This document shows positions 1-11,671 of a stretch of 64,000 nucleotides of DNA, in pieces. The notes beneath the pieces are model-generated. The model was not told the origin of the DNA. It saw only the letters and a list, made by a program, of their open reading frames with translations, and made no database searches. Location of the stretch: assembly GCA_905182995.1 (NCBI GenBank), contig CAJJDP010000134.1, positions 129,133 through 193,132 of the forward strand. The letters are read 5' to 3'. Position 1 is the stretch's first letter; every line of letters begins with the position of its first letter. Made by a program: the position numbers and the translations under genes. Source of the stretch: Paramecium octaurelia (Eukaryota; Ciliophora; Oligohymenophorea; Peniculida; Parameciidae).

Positions 1-151
1 TGAGGTAAACCTTCCACAGTCGTGAATTTAGGTATTTCTATCTGTTTGCACTCTCTTTCCTAACAAAAATTCTGAAATTTCTTACCTTCTGACTTTCTAC
101 TTCCCAAACCTCACATTTCTAAAGTGGCACATTTGGATCGACCTGCCTCAT
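1..151 (-). CDS. 5' end of an unidentified protein gene (partial)
   Basis: Only the first 41 or so codons are in the window. The start ATG reads leftward from 151 and begins MRQVDPNVPLQK. A 26-nt GTAAG...TAG intron at 60-85 joins two open exons, and the frame then runs off the left edge at 1. The peptide is polar with no signal peptide or membrane segment. One in-frame TAG is read as glutamine. I do not recognise the family. It is divergently oriented from the EF-hand gene, so the intervening DNA should hold both promoters. Confidence 0.6.
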
Positions 152-982
152 TAAAATAAAGATTTAATATATGGAAATATTTTAACCAAAACTTTTTAAA
201 ATCAATTCACCTATCAACAAATGCTCAAAACTCCACTCAAAAACACAATATATTTAAAGGAATTCACAACTTCATTTGATAAATTTTTTTATTTTATTTA
301 TTTTATTAATAATCCAATCATCATTATTTTTTCAAAACTATCATCATCATCTATGTTCTCTATCTCATTCATCGTCCCTAAATCCACTATTCCAATTTAA
401 CCTACGTTCTCCCTACTTCATGATTTCCTTCCTCCTCTCCTCAAAAGTTCTCAGAATGATATATAGGATTTTGATCGTTTGTCCTCTCAACTGCCCTATA
501 AAAAATAGCGAACCAAAGAAATATCATTAATATTATCTCAATAACAATATCCCCACTCAAATAGCTACAAAGAAAAGAAAATAAACCAATTACAATATAA
601 TATTATTTCATTTTATATAATTTCTCATATTTTTATATTTCATAATTAACAATTATAATCACAACTTCATTTCGCTCTTTTTCTATTTCCCCGATCTCCA
701 CAATCATTCCTAACCAACAATTCAAATACCCATAATTAAACTTAATATTTAGCTTTTCGCAATATATCATTTAATCAGTACAATGTCTAATCTAATTTAT
801 CTATTGGTATCTTAATAATTTTAGATTATTGCAAAAAGGGTTTTTTAGTCTTTCTCTCGAAAAGGACTTCTTCTGATGTTAGACCAGGTGCATTTGAAAA
901 TAATTGCAAGGCTGTTGTATCATTATAAGAGTTTGTGATTTAGAGTATTAACTTGAGAATTAGGATTTTATTTGATAAATTA
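152..982. other. Divergent intergenic region, pyrimidine-rich
   Basis: This stretch lies between two divergent genes. The left part (about 170-740) is C/T-rich on the plus strand and shows no convincing ciliate-code gene. From about 782 to 982 the reading frame of the downstream EF-hand gene stays open and includes protein-like peptide, for example RKRTSSDVRPGAFENN, but contains no ATG. An upstream exon joined by an intron near 848-882 is possible, so the real start of that gene may lie here. Confidence 0.5.
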
Positions 983-2426
983 ATGTCCCAATAGAGAAGA
1001 AGAGAATAGTTAGAAAAAATATCCCATTCTTAGAAGGAAGAACAGGATCGGAATAGGAGAGAAGAATTGGAAAAGGAATTTTTGAAATGCTAAAAGAGAG
1101 GTCAAATGCACACGAATTCAATGATGAATTGGATTAACAAGCATCAAAATAAAGCAGATCCGAAGGCCAAGGAAATGTATCGCTATTTGCCTGAAGAAAG
1201 AGTATATTAATTTAAATGAACCATCAGCGTAAACACATTGAGCTAACCCTGCTGTTTGAGAAGTTTGACAATGATGGTTCCAAGGCACTAGACTTTATTG
1301 AAGTATTCAGGATGTTTACTAAGTAATTGCGAATAACCATTTTAGATATGGGATATTCATTACGAAAAAGGAATTGCTTGATTTCTTTAAGGTAGTCGAT
1401 CAAAATAAGGATTTCTCCTTAAACCTTCAGGAATTCAAAGCGTGTTATTTGGACTCGGCTGCGAGAGACATTTTTGCCAAGATTATGAAACAATTGATAG
1501 AGAGAACCTAATTGACTGAAGAGGAAATCAATGCAGCCTTAAATTAAATGAATGAATTGAACAGTCAGAATAGCAACAACTAAAGCTAGAATCCCATTCC
1601 TGCCCTTCCCAAGTCCTTTCAGGGAGTGATCAGTCTGCTGACTTATTTGAACACCAGGGATGAGATTAAAGATAAGTTGACCTCAAAATCAGTAAACATA
1701 TACGAACAAATCAACAATCTGAAATAACTTATTGAATTGAGTAATAAAATTGATGTTGTTTAGAAGGTTGAGATTGAGAAAAAGATTAAGATCAAGAAAT
1801 CTTCGGAGGATAGATTAAATAAATTTAAGAATTAGTTAAAGTAAATTAAAGATAGAGCTATTCAGACTGGATAAATGATGGCTGAAGAGGAATTGAGACA
1901 AAAAAACTCTGCATTTTTGATAACTGTCTAACCATAACGCAAATACAAATATAATTACAAAAGTGAAAACAAATTCAAAAAAATTATACCCAATAAATAA
2001 GAGGAGTTACACTTGCCTCGCTACTCGGATTAAAAGGTAAATCAGTTTTATGAATATATGAATATTAATATTCCCGATTAGTTGAAGAATATTAATAATA
2101 GAATATGGACAAAACTATTCGAAAATAATCAATAATTGGATATAATACTTTAAAAGAACAGGAAAAATCAACTGGAATCTTAAAGAACTGATAGGTTAAA
2201 GCAGAAGATCAAATAAACATTAGACAATTTACAAGCTAATTTTGAAACTGATTTCGATAGTGAAGCAAATAGAAAGCCCACTTTAGAATCTCCACAAGAA
2301 AAACAATCTACTCAATTTCCTAATTTCTTTACCTCCAGAAATTTAATGTCACAAACATCAGACGATTTTAGAACTGCAAAAACATAGAGAATGCCACCTG
2401 GATCCTCAAAGTTATCTTTTCATTGA
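983..2426 (+). CDS. EF-hand calcium-binding coiled-coil protein
   Basis: Predicted 464 aa, with introns at 1202-1227 (26 nt) and 1323-1345 (23 nt). Two EF-hand loops lie near residues 85-135: DNDGSKALDFIE and DQNKDFSLNLQE, both with acidic or polar residues at positions 1, 3, 5 and 12, so calcium binding is likely. The rest is polar, charged and rich in glutamine (many TAA/TAG), with probable coiled coil. The N-terminus is an Arg/Glu-rich helix. It is probably a Ca2+-responsive structural or regulatory protein, but no orthologue is recognised. The start at 983 is the first ATG in frame, yet the frame is open further upstream, so an extra 5' exon may be missing. Confidence 0.75.
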
Positions 2427-2640
2427 TGAAATAATGAGTAAAATTTAACATTTCGTTTCTATATAAAATTTAGAACACTTAATAATGAGCCTTCAACTTA
2501 AGCTTATTATTCGTAATTGCTGTCTACCTATAGTTGATTTAAAAATATAAGTCTCAAATGGGTATAATTAATTTGAATTACTTTAGGATATTTGATATTA
2601 TGAAATTGAATGGAACTCAGATTACTGCAGGTAATTATAA

Positions 2641-2663
2641 TGTATATGTATATATATATATAT
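2641..2663. repeat. Short TA dinucleotide run
   Basis: A TATATA tract sits just beyond the stop codon of the gene that ends at 2671. It is probably a 3' flanking microsatellite with no further function visible. Confidence 0.6.
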
Positions 2664-2670
2664 AATTTGG

Positions 2671-3437
2671 TCAGAGTCCAGCCATTCTGCTTTACTCTCC
2701 TACTCTCTTCATGTAGTGCTCCTTATACTTGTGCTTTCCTATCGAAGTTAAAAATAAAAGTGCTTACTATTGAAACTGGCCATGTGCATGGTACGAGGAT
2801 CATCTGGATGACTGTACCCAGCCATACATCTGTGTCTATTGTAATGAAAATCATGAGGAGCCCAACCGAATTCTGCAAATTAGTTACCGAATAATTCTTC
2901 TTAGACTGTTGAAGCTATGGCGTCTTTCATTCTCAATCTCACGAATTCTTCATTCTTGACTGGGAAGAGGTTTCTATTCGTTATTAACAAACTCTTACGT
3001 CCAATAGTAGGGAATCATATATGAATAAGTGAAATGAGCAATGTACACACCACAAATTAAATAAACCCACATGGCAAAGGCACCCTATTGTATTAGTGAT
3101 CAATTGTACATCTGAATTTAAGGTATGCTCTTGCCAATCTCTGTATGCTTCATAAGTTGCCCAATGCAAGAATCCATGTGATGTGTCAACCTTAACATCT
3201 CATATGAAATTATACCTTTGGGTAAATACCAATCATATTGGCCAAAGCAGGCCAATCGTAAAAGATATCAAATAATATTTGCTGTCTTCCATAGTAAAAT
3301 TTGTTTCCGTATACTCTTCTTACCATTCTCAAGGCATCCCATCTTTCCTCTCCGACCACTCTCGCGGCCATTTTGGTAAACCACCAGATGCCATTCTTGT
3401 AATAACTTGTTTTAGCACTGAATATACTCAAACTCAT
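2671..3437 (-). CDS. Small single-span membrane protein, tandem copy 1
   Basis: Predicted 220 aa with four introns: 3191-3215, 3085-3109, 2974-2998 and 2739-2767. The N-terminal part is soluble and aromatic-rich (MSLSIFSAKTSYYKNG, then YDWPALANMIGIYPK). Next come HWATYEAYRDWQEHTLNSD and one hydrophobic segment (AMWVYLICGVYIAHFTYSY), then a basic, His-rich tail. It is paralogous to the next gene, with the same four intron positions. Size, a single span and high Trp/Tyr content resemble accessory subunits of mitochondrial inner-membrane complexes, but this is only a guess; no known family was recognised. The first intron appears to end in AAG. Confidence 0.75.
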
Positions 3438-4088
3438 TTAAAAGATTTAATTTCAGCTATAATTGTGTATTATAAAATGATCATTATAATGAGAGGAACA
3501 AAATTAAGATATTTTCCTATAAAAAATTCCTCTATAAAAGATACTGATTTCACAGATTCTTATTAAGCATCCAAAATACTACCTGATTTTGTATTTTACA
3601 ATCAATAAAAAAGTGTGTCTATCCTTCTAAACAGTTAGATTCACAAAATATTCTGTAATTAATAAAATCAATTTTCAACTAAAATTGTATTCAAATGGGT
3701 TAACAATTTTAGAAAATTTTTGTTGTCTAACATCTTCTCCTCCATAAGGTTATTTCTTCATGTAATTGACTCAATTCAAATCTAGTATCATTAAATTAAG
3801 ACATCTATCATGAATCACAGAAGTAACCTTAATGAGTAGATACTGACATAAAATTAGTACCTTCTTGCTTGAAATTGATTGAATAACTTATGTGTTGGGT
3901 TTTTGAGTCAATGGCAAATATGTAGGCAATATGAATTGAAGGCCAGGTGTTGTAATTATAATATAAAAATATAAAAGATTTTAAAATTGTTAGATGACTT
4001 CTCAAATCAGGACTCAGACTAACTTTCTTTCAAAATATTTTATTAAATTATGATTGGTGGTGTATATATATGATGAAATATGATTATT
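3438..4088. other. Spacer between tandem paralogues
   Basis: About 650 nt of AT-rich sequence separates the two copies of the membrane-protein gene. No ciliate-code open frame with homology or plausible splicing was found. It should contain the promoter of copy 1 and the 3' flank of copy 2. Confidence 0.5.
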
Positions 4089-4852
4089 TCAAAGGACAGT
4101 TGTCATACGACTTGAATCTCCTATTCTCTTCAGATAATGCTCCTTGTATTTGTGTTTTCCTAAAATTTTGTGAAAATATGATACTATTGAAGGAAGCCAT
4201 GTGCATGGTTCTTGGATCATCGGGATGGCCATATCCAGACATACATCTTTATCTATTATAGTGAAAATCATGGGGAGCCCAGGCAAATTCTGCGTAGTTG
4301 TTAGCAAATAGTTCCTCCATAACAGTTGATGCAAGGGCGTCTTTCAATCTCAACCTCACAAACTCTTCGTTCTTAGCTGGGAACATGTTTCTAGAATTAT
4401 GATAAATCAACATACGTCCAATAATATGGAATCATATAGGAGTAGAAACAGTGAGCAATATAGATACCACATAGCATATAGATCCAAATAGCAAAAGATC
4501 CCTAAGAGTTAGTATAAAATATACATCTGAATTCAAAGTGTGTTCTTGCCAATCTCTGTATGCTTCGTAAGTGGCCCAATGCAAGAATCCATGTGAAGTA
4601 TCAACCTTTATAATCAATTGATGATTCTACTTTAGGATAGATACCAATTAGGTTAGCCATGGCTGGCCAATCGTAAAAGATATCAAACAATATTTATTAT
4701 CTTCCATAATAGATTTTGTTTCCGTAAACTCTCCTTGCCAATCTCATGGCATCCCATCGTTCTTCACCTATTATGCGAGCAGGAATCTTAGTAAACCACC
4801 AAAGCCCATTTTTATAATAACTCGTCTTAACACTAAATATACTAAGACTCAT
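4089..4852 (-). CDS. Small single-span membrane protein, tandem copy 2
   Basis: Predicted 221 aa. Introns are at 4606-4630, 4502-4524, 4391-4415 and 4160-4184, each at the same codon as in copy 1. The protein is colinear with copy 1: MSLSIFSVKTSYYKNG, YDWPAMANLIGIYPK, HWATYEAYRDWQEHTLNSD, the membrane span AIWIYMLCGIYIAHCFYSY, and a C-terminus ending near RKHKYKEHYLKRIGDSS. Differences are mostly conservative, which suggests both copies are under selection. Function unknown; a mitochondrial complex subunit is one possibility. Its first intron also ends in AAG. Confidence 0.75.
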
Positions 4853-4993
4853 ATTTTTAGATATTTTATTAATTAATTCAACCCCCTTAGAATATACAAT
4901 TTTTATAAATCTATTTATATTATTCTATAAATAGTTTCAATAAATGTCACAACCAACACATAAGATATACTAATAATTTTATTATAAAAAATC

Positions 4994-6147
4994 TCAAATA
5001 TCAAGTTCCTCTTCATTCTCAAGGACTGCAAAATATTTGTCAACTTCCGATTATGGAATAGTCAATGCATCCTTGAATTGCCAAGTTGGAACATGATTTT
5101 TGTCTACCAACACCTACTTCACTCCCTCAAAGAAGTCAGTTCCTTACATAATCCTATAAATACATCTATATCTATATTTACCTTCTCACAATTCTATAAT
5201 CCATCTTCAAATTCTCTCTAAGATCAAGTTTTTAACCTCTTTTAATCTATTCAAATATGATCCTCAAAGATAATGGACACTACTCCTTTAAGATCTTTAG
5301 GTTATCTTGTCCAAACTTTTAATTTTGATGATTCTATAGATTTTTGAATAATTATTCTAAACTCTCTCCTGAATATCCTGGTTCAATGTTCTATAATTGT
5401 TGTTTGATAGTGAATTCAGGTATCTAATAGAATATACAAATCTCTAAGTACTTGATTTGGTTAGAATTGTTTGACGATGTTCTTGACATCATTAAGATTT
5501 TGGCTTTAGACAGTGCCAATCTTGGAAATCAAATTTTGTAATTCGGATGATTATACGTAAAAATCAGCCAAGCCTGCATGTACTAGATCAGCACCCTTCA
5601 ATCTGAATCCACTTAAACCCAAATAATAGCCCAATCTGTGTGGTAATCTGGAGAGAAAGTACCCTCCTCCTACATCTGTGAATAATCCCAATTTGGCTTC
5701 TGGCATTGCAAACACACTCTTTTCAGTAGCTATCCTAACAGGTGCATGGATTGACATTCCTACTCCTCCTCCCATTACTATTCCGTCCATCAAGGCCACC
5801 AATACTGGTTTGAGTGTTGCCAATCTGTAATCCAATTTGTATTCATCAAAAAAGAACTATTTTAATGCACTTGGGGGATTTTATTCAGAAGGTTGAGTCT
5901 TTGCAAAATATAATGTCTTGATGTCACCACCAGCACAGAAGGCCTTGCCTCCTTCTCCACTCAAAATGATGCATGATGCTGAATTGGCTTAATCCAGGAT
6001 CTAATTAAGTTCAGCAATCATTGGTAGATTGAGGGCATTCAATTGACTTGGTCTATTGAGCTTTATGTTGAGTGCTGATCCCACTCTGCTCGTTAAGACC
6101 TATGAGGGGGACGATGAAAACATAGCACTGATTAGACGTAATCTCAT
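4994..6147 (-). CDS. HIBCH: 3-hydroxyisobutyryl-CoA hydrolase (HIBCH-type)
   Basis: Predicted 365 aa with introns at 5424-5451 and 5154-5181 (28 nt each). It belongs to the crotonase superfamily: LNRPSQLNALNLPM near residue 35, the oxyanion-hole strands SGEGGKAFCAGGDIK and VALMDGIVMGGGVGMS, then the HIBCH-specific MPEAKLGLFTDVGGGYFLSRL. The C-terminal GTDFFEGVKQVLVDKNHVPTW matches the HIBCH tail rather than simple enoyl-CoA hydratases. The known role is hydrolysis of 3-hydroxyisobutyryl-CoA in mitochondrial valine breakdown. The basic, Ser-rich N-terminus could act as a mitochondrial presequence (inference). It is divergent from the TTLL gene, with 120 nt between start codons. Confidence 0.92.
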
Positions 6148-6267
6148 TATAATTATTTATGAAATATGATAATTACACTACATGATTTTTGCTTAGTTGA
6201 TAAGAGTATATATGAAATAAAGTTAATTTGAACTTCTAGAATATAATTAAATTAAATCCCATAGTGA

Positions 6268-7927
6268 ATGAACTCACCAAAAAAGAATGCTTTTCCAACT
6301 CTGAACAACTTGAAAATTATACAGTCCTCATATGGTCAGAGAATCAGTAAATGTGTAAATATTTAATTAATAATTGTTAGGCTCATCTTGTCATCAAGAA
6401 GGACACCAAAAAGATAATCGATACCAGATTACTCTCTCAAACATCCATTGAACAAGCCAAGCAGCGATTCATTGCTAATCAAGAGAGGTAGAGGTAAATG
6501 TAGAAAAGCCTACCTCCCATCATGAAAAGGAAGGAATTCCAACAAAGAAGTGTTTCAGTTTCAGCCCAAAAAACACCCTATTCAAAATACTTTTATTTTG
6601 TCGGAGAAGGCAACAACCATCAATTAATTAAGAAATTATTGGATGACAGGTAGAATTGGGTCCAGGTCAAGGATCCAAAATCTAAGAAAATTAATTTTAA
6701 ATGGCAAGAGACCGAAAAAGGCTATGAATATTAGACCATTAATTAAAAAGAACAACCCATTTAGATGCTCAACCATTTTGAGTTTCATTCAGAAATTTCT
6801 GATAAGTTTAAGTTAGCCGTGAATTTCAAGGCGTATTGCGATGTATCTAAAATATAGTAATCAAGAAAAATAGACTAAACATATATGATTACATTCCCAC
6901 AACCTTTGCCATCGAATGTACCAATGAAAACCTCAAATCCGAATTGTTTTAGTTTATTTCCTTTTACCGATAAAATTGTCCTCAACACAAATTACCTGAA
7001 TTGGACAAAACAATTAAATAGTATTTCTTCTCATATACGACTCTGTATGATACCAAAGTGAATCATTATCCAACTTTATTTGGCAACGAAAATTTGTGGA
7101 TCTTCAAACCTTCCAATATGAATCAAGGAAGAGGGATCCATGTTGTACGCAGCTTATAAGAAGTATTGGATATTTAAAGCAAATACCAAGGGGGATACAA
7201 GGAGAAATTGTTGGAAGTGAAAAGAAATGAATAGAATGAAATAATCAATAAGGTGGTTTATTTAAATACTTTGGTAACAGAACAATTTGTAATATAAAAA
7301 TACATAGAGAAACCAATGTTAATAGATGGTAGAAAATTCGATATTAGAGCTTATGTTTTATTGACATCAAGTTTATAAATATATTTTTACAGAGAAGGTC
7401 AACTGAGATTGGCTACTGAGAAGTTTGATACGAAAGTGCATTCTAATTATGTTCATCTCACCAATAATGCCATCTAATACACTCATCCTGAATATGGCAA
7501 AACTGAGGAAGGGAATCAATACAATTTTGACTAGGCACAAAATTTATTTAAGAGGGATTTTCGATAAGAAGTAAGAATTACTTAATTTTAGATCTTAGGA
7601 AGAATTAAGAATATTTCTTATACAGCATTCTAAACAGTGAAGCATAAAATAAACAAACAAAAACGAAAAAACTGCTTTGAAATTTTCGGAATGGATTTTA
7701 TTATTGATGAACAATATACTCCTTGGTTGATTGAAGTTAATACCAATCCAAGTTTGGAAGTGACAAGCAAATTATTGGATCAGCTATTTCCAAGGATGGT
7801 CAATGATGCATTTCGAATCACAGTTGATTTAGTTTTTCCATAAAATGAACCAAATTGCAATTATCCTTTTATGCACTATAAAGATGAGGAAAATCTATGG
7901 GACAGTATGGGATACTTGCAATCATGA
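6268..7927 (+). CDS. Tubulin-tyrosine-ligase-like (TTLL) glutamylase/glycylase family protein
   Basis: Predicted 529 aa. Introns: 6355-6380, 6843-6865 (ends AAG, placed by frame) and 7571-7591. The ATP-grasp TTL core runs from about residue 170 to the end. Visible motifs are FKPSNMNQGRGIHVV (nucleotide binding), YIEKPMLIDGRKFDIRAY, VHLTNNAIQ, FEIFGMDFIID and WLIEVNTNPSLE (metal/ATP ligands). The family adds glutamate, glycine or tyrosine to tubulin tails, mainly on cilia and cortical microtubules, and ciliates have many copies. Which activity this one has cannot be read from the sequence. Basic N-terminal extension of about 100 residues. Confidence 0.88.
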
Positions 7928-8133
7928 ATAACATATTATTTATTATTCAATATTGATAGATTTTTCATATTTTTCAATTGATTTTTTATCTACATAGCAT
8001 TATATATCACTAAAAATTTTGGAGATGCTCTCTTAATTCATCACAATCACAAAGGTTTCTAATAATGATAGTTGCCCATTCCCTTTATTGATGCATGTTA
8101 TGAACATTAGTAAAATGAACAATTGGTTTTAAA

Positions 8134-9089
8134 TCATTTACTAAAGAATATTAATTGGTAAATGATACCATTATTTTTAAGGTCTTCCCAAACCGTTTTA
8201 TTGATATGAACCATGTTGGCAATAAATCTTAGGAAAACAGAGATGAGCTCATCATCCTTCTATACGCTCATTTAGTATATAGCTTCTTTGTATTCCTTAG
8301 GATAAAATAAGGCTTGGATTTCTGAATTGTAGCCACCCATAAAAGTGATGAGGGAGTAGAACTTAAACTTCTACAAGGGGGGAAGTTCTAAATTCATCAA
8401 GAATTGCAGGTCTTTTATACTGAGCTGTATGCCTATTCTATTGAATCAAACTGAGATGTTTACTTATTTTGATTGGAATATAGTTCCTTAATATCATAGC
8501 TTTTGGGGATGCAGTTGTGTATGAGAGATGGGTAGACTTTGTCATCTATGGTTTTTTGCAGTAATTGAAAGATGAAATCCAGGAGTTCTATGTTGTTGTC
8601 GTAAAGCAATTGCAAATAGGATTGTTCATAGGTGTCATGGAATATATTAGTGAAGGAATAGGTTACCCATTCTAGACAGTCTTGGGTTTGATTGGTGAGG
8701 GATTTTCTGATGATTTCGATGGTGAGATCTTTAAAAAAGGATTGAAACAAGAAGTATTCTTTATCAATTTGGTTTTTGAGCATGTTGTGCACGAAGATTA
8801 GGTAGGCTTTGTGGATCTTGAGGTCTTGAGAGTTTGAAAGGGTTTAGAGGTAGGGTTGGATTTGGAAATGTAGGAGGATGAATTGGGCATTGACTTGATT
8901 GGCAGTGATGAAATTGGTAAGCCATTGTTGAAAGTAGAGGAAATTGATTTGGTCGAATTGGATGTTGAGAAGCCAATTAGGGTTGGATTGAATGAATTGA
9001 TACATGTGATTTTATTTGGAGGGATATTGCATAAGGAGTCTGAGTTGATGGAAATTATAATCATATATATGTTTGTCGATTTCTTCCAT
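8134..9089 (-). CDS. Predicted alpha-helical protein, unknown function
   Basis: Predicted 309 aa with one 26-nt intron at 8438-8463. Removing it restores a continuous frame (GIQLSIKDLQFLMNLELPPLQ). The protein is rich in Leu, Phe, Gln and Asn with regularly spaced hydrophobics (for example DCLEWVTYSFTNIFHDTYEQ), and looks like an all-helical, possibly ARM/HEAT-like fold. An importin-alpha-like relationship is possible but unproven. Its start codon lies only 25 nt from the start of the divergent NEK kinase, so the two probably share a promoter. Confidence 0.65.
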
Positions 9090-9114
9090 TATTAATAATA
9101 TTTATATTAAATAT

Positions 9115-11275
9115 ATGAGTAAATATTTGGATAAATATGTTGAGTATGAGACAATAGGGAGAGGCAGTTATGGTAAAGTAATCATAGTATCCAGGGTCTG
9201 CACATTTGGTACGCTAAAAAACAGACCAGAAAGTATATGTGGCTAAGAAGATTCAATTATTCAATCTAAAATCAAAAGAACAAGATGATTCAAAACGAGA
9301 AGTTCATGAGTTCATTTAATTATTAGGTGATGCTATTGTAGAAATTGAAACACCCTCACATTGTACAATATATAGAGAGCTTCAACGAGAATGATACGCT
9401 CATCATAATCATGGAGTACTGTGAAGGTAAGTGCTTTTCAGTAATCTATTAGAGGGAGACCTATCATTTCACGTCAACAGAATGAGTCAAAGGAAGGAGT
9501 ACTTTCCAGAACAAATAATATTGAACTGGTTTCTTTAATGCGCCTTAGCTTTGAAATATATCCATGAATAGAAGATCTTACACAGAGACATCAAAAGCCA
9601 GAATATATTCTTATCCTCTAATGGCTTTGTCAAAATAGGTGATTTCGGTATCTCCAGGGTCTTGGAACACACCCAAGATCAAGCCAATACAGTCGTCGGA
9701 ACTCCCTATTACATGAGGTGATTCACTTACAATTATCCCTAGTCCTGAAGTCTGTGAGAATAAGCCTTACACCTACAAGAGTGATGTTTGGTCTCTCGGT
9801 TGTGTTCTCTATGAGTTGTGCAATTTGTCTCATGCCTTCAAATCAAACAATCTGTTGGGCTTAGTTAATAGGATTGTCAAAGAATAAGCCTCTGCCATTC
9901 CCTCACACTACTCCAAAGAACTAGCGGATCTCATTAACAAGCTCCTAATCAAAAATGCTGATCAACGACCACACACTTCGGAAATCTTCAACTTCCCTCT
10001 AATCAGAAATACTATGCAATAATTTGTTGCAATGTAAGGCAAAGTACAATATCAAGCCCCAATCAAACGAACCAACACACATAATTAAATTGGGAAGATG
10101 ATCAAGTAAGAAGAAACTACTTAATAAAACACTACAAATCCATATGACAACACCATTGACACTGTCTAATCTATTGATTTTAGTTAATTAACACCGCAGC
10201 AAAGGATGCAAATGAAGAAAGAGGAAAAAATACAAAGAGAATAAAGGGAATTAGCATAAGCAAGCAAATAGAGCTTTTTATAACAATAAGCAAGTCAACA
10301 AAGAAAGATTTAAGATCTCCAAGGCGGATAATCACTGGATTACAATCAAAAGAGGAAATAACAATAACAATATCATGAAGAATTACAAAGACAATAACAA
10401 TGCAAGTAATAGGATTCTTAAGCAAACACTAAAAAAGCTCAATAACAAGTCCAACCAGGTAATAAATCAAACATGTACAACTATGATGAAACCTTGGTTA
10501 GTCAATATGAGAAAACCTCATAAATGGTATTATATTTTGACATATTCCTTTAGTTGTAAAATGAATCTAAAAAATACAATGAAACAATTCAAAACGAATC
10601 CAAAAAATAAAATGAAACCTTTAAAAAAGAATTAGAATAATTCGACAAAACAGTTGATTCTGAAATGTGTCAATCTACCTTTGACAATACTACTAGATAA
10701 GAAGAAAAAACTGTCACTAAATCTCAATTAGATAGATTCACTTCTAACTATCAAAAATAGGAACTTTCAGTCACTTAATAGTATTAAGATGAAGAATTTG
10801 AGGAATATAACAGTGATGAAGATGATGAAGTCATCAATCATAGACTCACCGTTAAATAGGGTGACAGTGAGATTGAAGAAGTCGTCAAATTATACAAAAT
10901 CTAAATGGATTAAACCGTAAAAAAGTCTTCAAGCAACAAACTTGAAGGTATTAATATTGCAATTTTTAGATATTTAAGAAACCAGTTAAGAGAGTTGGAA
11001 CTCATCTTCAGCTTCTCCATAAAAGGTCCCCATCAATAATGATGATCGAATTCAAATCTTAAGGAAAAAGGCTATATCTACCATGGGCTCAGACCTCTTT
11101 AATAAAGCGTATCAATTTATGAGTCATCATTTATCCAAAGGAACTTCAAGCTAGGAGGTAATCATAGCATTTAATTTAGATTCGAAAACATCTAGAAGAA
11201 ATAGTTGGTAAAAGCAGGATGGGAGATTGCATGTTGATAGATGAAATATTATATTATGAGAATTATTCTAAATGA
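9115..11275 (+). CDS. NEK-type Ser/Thr protein kinase with long Gln/Asn-rich tail
   Basis: Predicted 672 aa. Six introns: 9173-9194, 9302-9326, 9427-9452, 9718-9742, 10948-10969 and 11158-11179. Kinase domain about residues 8-265: Gly loop GRGSYG, VAKKI lysine, IIMEYCE hinge, catalytic [12 protein letters not shown], and SPE with [15 protein letters not shown]. The NEK assignment rests on [11 protein letters not shown] and the short activation loop. A low-complexity, Gln/Lys/acidic tail of about 300 residues follows. The C-terminus has a conserved-looking helical block ending [10 protein letters not shown]. NEKs control cilium length, basal bodies and mitosis; ciliates have an expanded set. 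The first intron splits the Gly-loop codon. Confidence 0.9.
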
Positions 11276-11511
11276 CAATAATTAACAAAATTTACATTAT
11301 AAATTCAAATTGTGTTTTTGTGTTTTTATTCTGCTATTATTAATCTATCGAGAAAAGGGTTTAATTGCATTACTCATTTTGATGGAATAGTTCAGTAATC
11401 CTTAAAAAAAGAGAGGTTTGATGGTATGATCATCTCAACCACCCTATTGCATTTTTGACCGATGTAAGAATGTCCTGATTTAAGTGAATTGATTAGATAC
11501 TAATCAGCTTA

Positions 11512-11583
11512 GGTCGTATGGTGTAGTGGTTAGCACCTTGGACTTTGAATCCAGTGACCCAGGTTCGAGTCCTGGTATGACCT
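11512..11583 (+). tRNA. tRNA-Gln(UUG): tRNA-Gln, anticodon UUG
   Basis: 72-nt cloverleaf. The 7-bp acceptor stem GGTCGTA pairs with TATGACC (one G-U). The anticodon loop CTTTGAA carries TTG between TTGGA and TCCAG arms. The B box GGTTCGAGTCC is perfect and the A box fits TGGTGTAGTGG. No intron and no encoded CCA. A run of seven T (11586-11592) just downstream is a Pol III terminator. It reads CAA/CAG; the ciliate UAA/UAG-reading tRNAs would have UUA or CUA anticodons, so this is the standard glutamine tRNA. Confidence 0.96.
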
Positions 11584-11585
11584 AA

Positions 11586-11592
11586 ACTTTTT
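11586..11592 (+). terminator. Pol III terminator of tRNA-Gln
   Basis: A run of seven T immediately after the tRNA 3' end, the usual RNA polymerase III stop. Confidence 0.85.
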
Positions 11593-11671
11593 TTAATTTA
11601 TATTTTTAAAAACTTTGAATTTTAATATGTTATAAAATATTGATAAAATATCAATAAAACATTTATTGAAA

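Noticed and set aside
276-530. Open frame under the standard code
   Set aside because: Pyrimidine-rich low-complexity peptide (Ser/Leu/Phe), not consistent with ciliate-code genes or splice patterns around it.
8764-9095. Several open frames on both strands
   Set aside because: They are shadows of the spliced minus-strand helical-protein gene.
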